This document shows positions 59,610 to 64,000 of a stretch of DNA of 64,000 bases, piece by piece (within the stretch, counting starts at the first letter, position 1; the number at the start of each line of letters is the position of its first letter). Position numbers and translations under genes: made by a program. Under the pieces are notes generated by a model. It did not search any database. It worked only from the letters and a program-made list of their open reading frames with translations, and had not been told where the DNA came from. Origin of the DNA: Struthio camelus (taxonomy: Eukaryota > Chordata > Aves > Struthioniformes > Struthionidae); contig NC_090942.1 of assembly GCF_040807025.1 (NCBI RefSeq), forward strand, positions 68,280,911-68,344,910, in the 5' to 3' direction.

Positions 59610-62416
59610 CCAACATTATTTGACTCTCAAAGCATTGCAAGAAGTTATCCTTTGGAGTCAACCCAAGAAGAGATGTGAAAAGCGTAATTCAGTTTGGCAA
59701 ACATAATATTTTTAAAAATCAAGTATTCACCCTGGCTGAAAGGGTGGATGGCTCAGCTGTGAAAGTTCCTTTCTTCCCGTCCTGCCTCAGATCAAACGCT
59801 TCAGCTGGATCAGTAAGTTACTCATACTCTTTAAAGAGCTGTTTCAGGAACTCTGCAGCTTGGGACCAGTCGACCCTTACCCACCCCGTGTGTACTATTG
59901 GCTCCTGTCACTTTTCTTAGAGCTGATCAATGGAGAAGGTGCTGGGTCTTTTCTCCTTGAGGCAGGGGCCTCGGCTGCTCCCTGCGTTGTCTGGTAGCAG
60001 TGTGGGGGGAGAGGGGACGCATCCAGTCCTGTCTCCCGGCTGGGTGGTGGGGGAGCCCTCCCTCGCTGGATGTATTTTCTGGTGGAATATGTTCCTGCTT
60101 GCTGAATTGTCATTGCGTTCGCTGGTGGACGGTTGCCTGCGTGGTGCCACGTGTTTGTCCATGGGGAATAGTCAGACTGCTGAAATATGTTAGTGTCTTT
60201 TTTGTGCTATTCTTTGTGCTGTTTTTTCCGTCCTCAGTCGATCTTTTTTGGGACTTGATTTGAATCCTGGACAGTTCACTGTTGTTAGAAGTTGTCTGTA
60301 TTATTTCCTGCTTTGAGATGTGTATCTTTGCTCTCCTGTACTAACTACAGGCGGCTCACTACAGAGGAAGTGCAGATCTCATGGCTGTTGATTTCGGCAC
60401 TCTTCCTCTGACATACTTTACTGATGAAGGGCATTTCTTTCTCCTCTTCTGTCCTGTTGAAAATTTTTGCCATTTCTCTATATATGTTTTTTTAAATTTG
60501 CTGACTGGGTTCCCAGGCAAAGACAGCAGCAAAAAGCTAGGGCCCTATTACCTAATTATCTAATATGTAATTTTAAGTCACCGCAGTTCACTCTTGTAAA
60601 TATGTAGAATATTTGGACCAAAGTTTGTATTTACTGACATGAAACATTTTATGGAGAGCATCAAAGTGATGCAGCAGCTCTCCACATCTTTTAGGATTTG
60701 GTTTTTTTGGGGGGTAAATGTTTACTGTGCCACTTGCTTCACAGGGACACCTAAATAATTTCCAGTCAGAATAACAGAGCCTTGTGCATGACTGGCGGAT
60801 AACCTCCTCCGCTGTTGACATAAAAGCTAGCAAGCAAGCTAGTTGTTTGCGATTAGAGAACCTATTTTGGAAACCTCACAGACCACAAGCTCCCTGCCAG
60901 GGCACAGCGAGCCTGCGAGCTCCTGGGAAACCCTCTGCAGTCCCCTTGCCAAGCCTGGATCTCGCAGAGACTGAGGTTGGCCCGTGAGCGCTCCGCTGCT
61001 TTTGGAGGAAGGCTGTATTCGAGGACTGCCAGCTCTCTTTTCTATGCAAAGACACAAAGGCAGTTGGTCTGTAGGAGTCCTGGGTATTCTCTGTGTTTTG
61101 GGGCCCATCTGCTCGTGCTAGATTGGTGAGGCGAACGCACAGCTGCTTTCTTAAGCTCAGACACACTGGGGAAGGCAGACTGCTTCCTGCCTCCAGCACC
61201 ACAGTTCAGCTCCTAAGTGCTCACTGGGGACACGAGCGAATTGAGCTCCAGTGGCAGCAGATTTCTTGGATACCGCTGCTGGATCTTTGGCAGCAAGAGA
61301 TGTCTGACTATCTCCCTGTATCTCCATCTTTCTCTTCCTTTCTCTCCAGTCCTAGCTTCTCTTTACTCCTGTCCCTATTTTCGTAGTGCCTGCCATCCCT
61401 TCCTCCCCTCTTTTCCCCTCTCTTCCTCATAATACGTATTCCTGTAGCCTCTTCTCCAGCCATAAGTTTGCAGCCCTCTGCGGTCTGAGCAAATGATTTC
61501 CTCCAGGCTGGTTACGAGTACTGCAGGAGAGAGTGTCTCCTATCTCTTGCTTTGCCAGGAGCCATTGCAAGGACAGTTTGATGCTGTTCCTGCAAACATC
61601 TGCTAGATCCTGCTAGAGATCTTGGAGAAGTGATACAAATGCTCAGTGAGCAGCGCAAATGGAGATTTTTCCCCAGTGGCATGTACTGTGCCTGAGAGTG
61701 GAGTGAGCTGTCACTCCATGGAAGGAGCAACAGCGTATCTCTGCGGTCCTGCTGCTGAATTTCAAGTCCCTGCTCCAAAATGTGGAACCACTGAAGTTTT
61801 CGCAACAAATTGGTTGCAAGACTCTGTTAATATGAGCAATACAATAATTTTCTCCCTAACTGCTTTTTCAGAAACAGCCTAATTGTTTTAGCTGAGACTT
61901 TCAAGGCAAAAAATAAATTCAGCTTGACACAAACTCCTGGAATGGAAAACTTTCAGCCTGAACGAATTGTCAAAAAGAAACAAGCTCCTTGTCAACAGAA
62001 CAAGTAGCTGAAAACATGGGCTTATAACAGAATGTGAGGAGCAGCCAAAGCCTAGGCATTGCTATCAGTGTTGTGTCTAATGCAGTTATGTGAAATATCT
62101 CTGCACAAGCCCTTAACTGCTGTAGGACAGGGAATCACCAGCCTCATGTGGATTTCAATGCCTCAGGTATGAGTGATGCAGAGGAAATAAAATGGCCGAA
62201 ATCGATGAAAGCTTTAAATTGCAAGCGCTGTGCTTTGGTTTCCTGAGATCTGGCGGAAGGTGGCCATGCTTTGATGAGGTCTTATTTTTCCTGTTAGCGC
62301 TGCTCCACCTTGTCTGCTCGTCGCGTCGGTGGAATGTCTGGTATGAAGGGAAGCCCTTTTTCATCTTCTTGGTCACGTCTTTGATCCGTTAAGGGTATTC
62401 TGTTAGTTCTTTTTGT

Positions 62417-62491
62417 TCTTCCTCTCCCCCTCTCTTTCTCTCTCTTTCTTCCCATTCCCTGACCCTCTCCCTCTCCCTCTTCCTCTCCCTG
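62417..62491 (+). repeat. Homopyrimidine CT tract
   Basis: This is a near-pure C/T tract (CTCTCCCCCTCTCTTTCTC and similar units), broken by one A near the middle, a GA and a G near the end. Such tracts with mirror symmetry can form triplex DNA. Confidence 0.75.
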
Positions 62492-64000
62492 TTCCATCCA
62501 GTTGCTCTCCCTTCTGCTTACACCCCGCAGAGAAAAAGGTACGTATTGCCTAAAAGAATATAAAATGGCCACCAGCGGAATCTCCTTTCTGCTGCATATG
62601 CCGACATAGTTACCCCCTGCTCCGCTATCCCTGAGAATCCTGTAGAAGGCCACAACGCAAAACCTGTGGTCACATCTGAAAATGTGTGGGAAACGTACAG
62701 GCCAATCAATAGCAGTGCAAACGATTTAAAACGCTTGTGATTTTTGTAAAATCTTTCCATCGCCCTTTAAAGCGTCACTAGTGCAGCTTTCTGTTTGCGT
62801 GTGTTTGTGCATGTGTGTCTGCGTGGGTAGCAGTGGCTGGGGTTTAAGGCTCTCCAGAGAGATCAGGAGCAAGGATACCACACATATGCTGCAGGGAATG
62901 TCAAGGCTACTCATAAAGAGGAAAGCAGGAGGGCTTTTCTTTCTTCTCACTTGCAGAGGCTGTAGCTATGACTGATATTTTATTTCCCTGCGTTGTCAGA
63001 TATTTTAAGCAAGTTAAAAATCCAGATATGTCTGGAATACGTTGCTTTTTCTTCTTTTCCTTCAGTTGTTTTACTCTGTGATAGATTTCAGCTCCTGTTT
63101 TCTTCCTGGCGTGTCACATACACTTGCCCCTTGATAGTCGTCCTCAAGGACGAATAAGGTGAAAAGATACTTATCCAATATAAGATGTAACTGGCTGGAA
63201 AGATTATGAGGAAGGCATTTGTAAGTAGAAAAAGTAAGGATGTTGTCCACAGACAAAATGTGGCTCCGGTAAAAATTTTGCATTCCCAAAAGGGGAGTCT
63301 GCCTAACTGCTTTGGAATTAGATGCATCTCTAACCATGATCTAACATTTTGATGTTGACCTGGAACAGCACTTTGCAGGTTTAAAAATGTCTTGATTAGA
63401 GGTCTCTTTCTTACTGCCATTGATCATTGAGAATAAACTAAACTTTATTTTAAACTCATCCTTTTAATGTTTTCCTTAATATTAGGGTTTGAAAATGTTA
63501 TTTTCAAACACAGACGTTTGCTTGGAGTTGGATCTGTTTCCTGAGAAGCCTACCATGAGGATATAAATGGGAGCAATGATCTTCTCACAGGAGAGCAACC
63601 TGGGCAAAGCAAGCTCTTGAAACACCCAAGCTTGTTCTACTGCGTGCTCACCTTCGTCTTCTAGATGTCCTCGATGGGGGAGCATCCATCTTAGGTGTTT
63701 GCTTGCTTTCCTTGAGAAAGCTGTCAAAGAGAACAGGAAAGCGAGTTCACGCTTTGTACCAAAACTGAGTCTGCTACAGTGTGGGATAAATGTGCTGCTG
63801 ATACCCGTTTGGGATAGCTTACGAAGGCATGGCAATTAGCTGCAGCTGAGGAGCTGTCCTGTTCTTTGCTGTAAACTCGAGATGCCTTTGACGTTGAAGG
63901 CAAATTAAAAAAGCTGTCTGCTCCTTAGAGAAGTTTGTTTTGATTAACACAAAGTCCATCTGGTACCAGCAAAGTTTACATTCCTGTAAACTGCACGGTA

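Larger units (their letters stand above)
28089..64000 (+). other. TMTC1: TMTC1 intron 5, at least 35.9 kb, right end outside the window
   Basis: After the exon 5 donor I searched for the next expected protein segment, the membrane and DUF1736 region that in human reads roughly LTYSYLLAF and then CYDWQVGS. Nothing matched by eye. The intron therefore appears to run to the window edge. Most of it is AT-rich with many short, unconvincing frames. Features worth naming are listed separately: two CR1-like LINE tails, several inverted repeats, simple repeats and a GC-rich block at about 56220-57330. A CT-rich stretch spans about 36980-37510. Confidence 0.7.

Noticed and set aside
28089..64000. Further TMTC1 exons (DUF1736 and TPR segments)
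   Set aside because: I looked for the expected motifs downstream of exon 5 and found none, so the next exon is probably outside the window. A short exon missed by eye remains possible.
1..64000. CRISPR arrays, prophage, operons, toxin-antitoxin or other microbial systems
   Set aside because: The sequence is vertebrate with spliced exons and long introns. No regular repeat-spacer structure or dense ORF arrangement exists.

Overview
The window reads as vertebrate nuclear DNA, most likely from a bird or another sauropsid. The evidence is a gene split by long introns with canonical splice sites, a CpG-island promoter, low density of interspersed repeats, and decayed LINE fragments that read like the CR1 reverse-transcriptase tail. 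I recognise no Alu, L1 or B1 elements. No operon, CRISPR array, phage, rRNA or tRNA gene was found.

The only protein-coding gene I can support is the 5' third of TMTC1 on the + strand. TMTC1 is an ER-membrane O-mannosyltransferase-type protein whose family targets cadherins. Five coding exons were assembled by eye: 9443-9756, 22514-22691, 24413-24486, 25685-25861 and 27882-28088. They total 950 coding bases, or 316 codons plus 2 bases. The phases join without a break (2, 0, 2, 2, 2) and every junction has AG/GT borders. The product matches my memory of human TMTC1 throughout. It covers the N-terminal GT-C-like membrane part: a short N-terminal tail, a first membrane segment, the HDD acidic motif, several further membrane segments, a KETG motif and a low-complexity loop. 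The DUF1736 and TPR regions lie on exons beyond the right edge.

Layout: 1-8700 is upstream intergenic DNA with no supported gene. A GC-rich minisatellite (8730-8833) leads into a CpG island (about 8870-10240) that carries the promoter, G-tracts, a GGC repeat, an overlapping upstream ORF and exon 1. Intron 1 is 12.8 kb. Exons 2 to 5 lie within 5.6 kb. From 28089 to the right edge is intron 5, at least 35.9 kb and still open. It holds two ancient CR1-like LINE tails (about 40.7-41.56 kb and 43.44-43.85 kb), several inverted repeats and unexplained GC-rich or pyrimidine-rich stretches.

I did not find a new biological system. The observations most worth follow-up are exon 5, which is GC-rich, symmetric and flanked by a weak donor and UCUU tracts, so it looks like a regulated cassette; the uORF that overlaps the TMTC1 start codon; and a few strong inverted repeats deep in intron 5.
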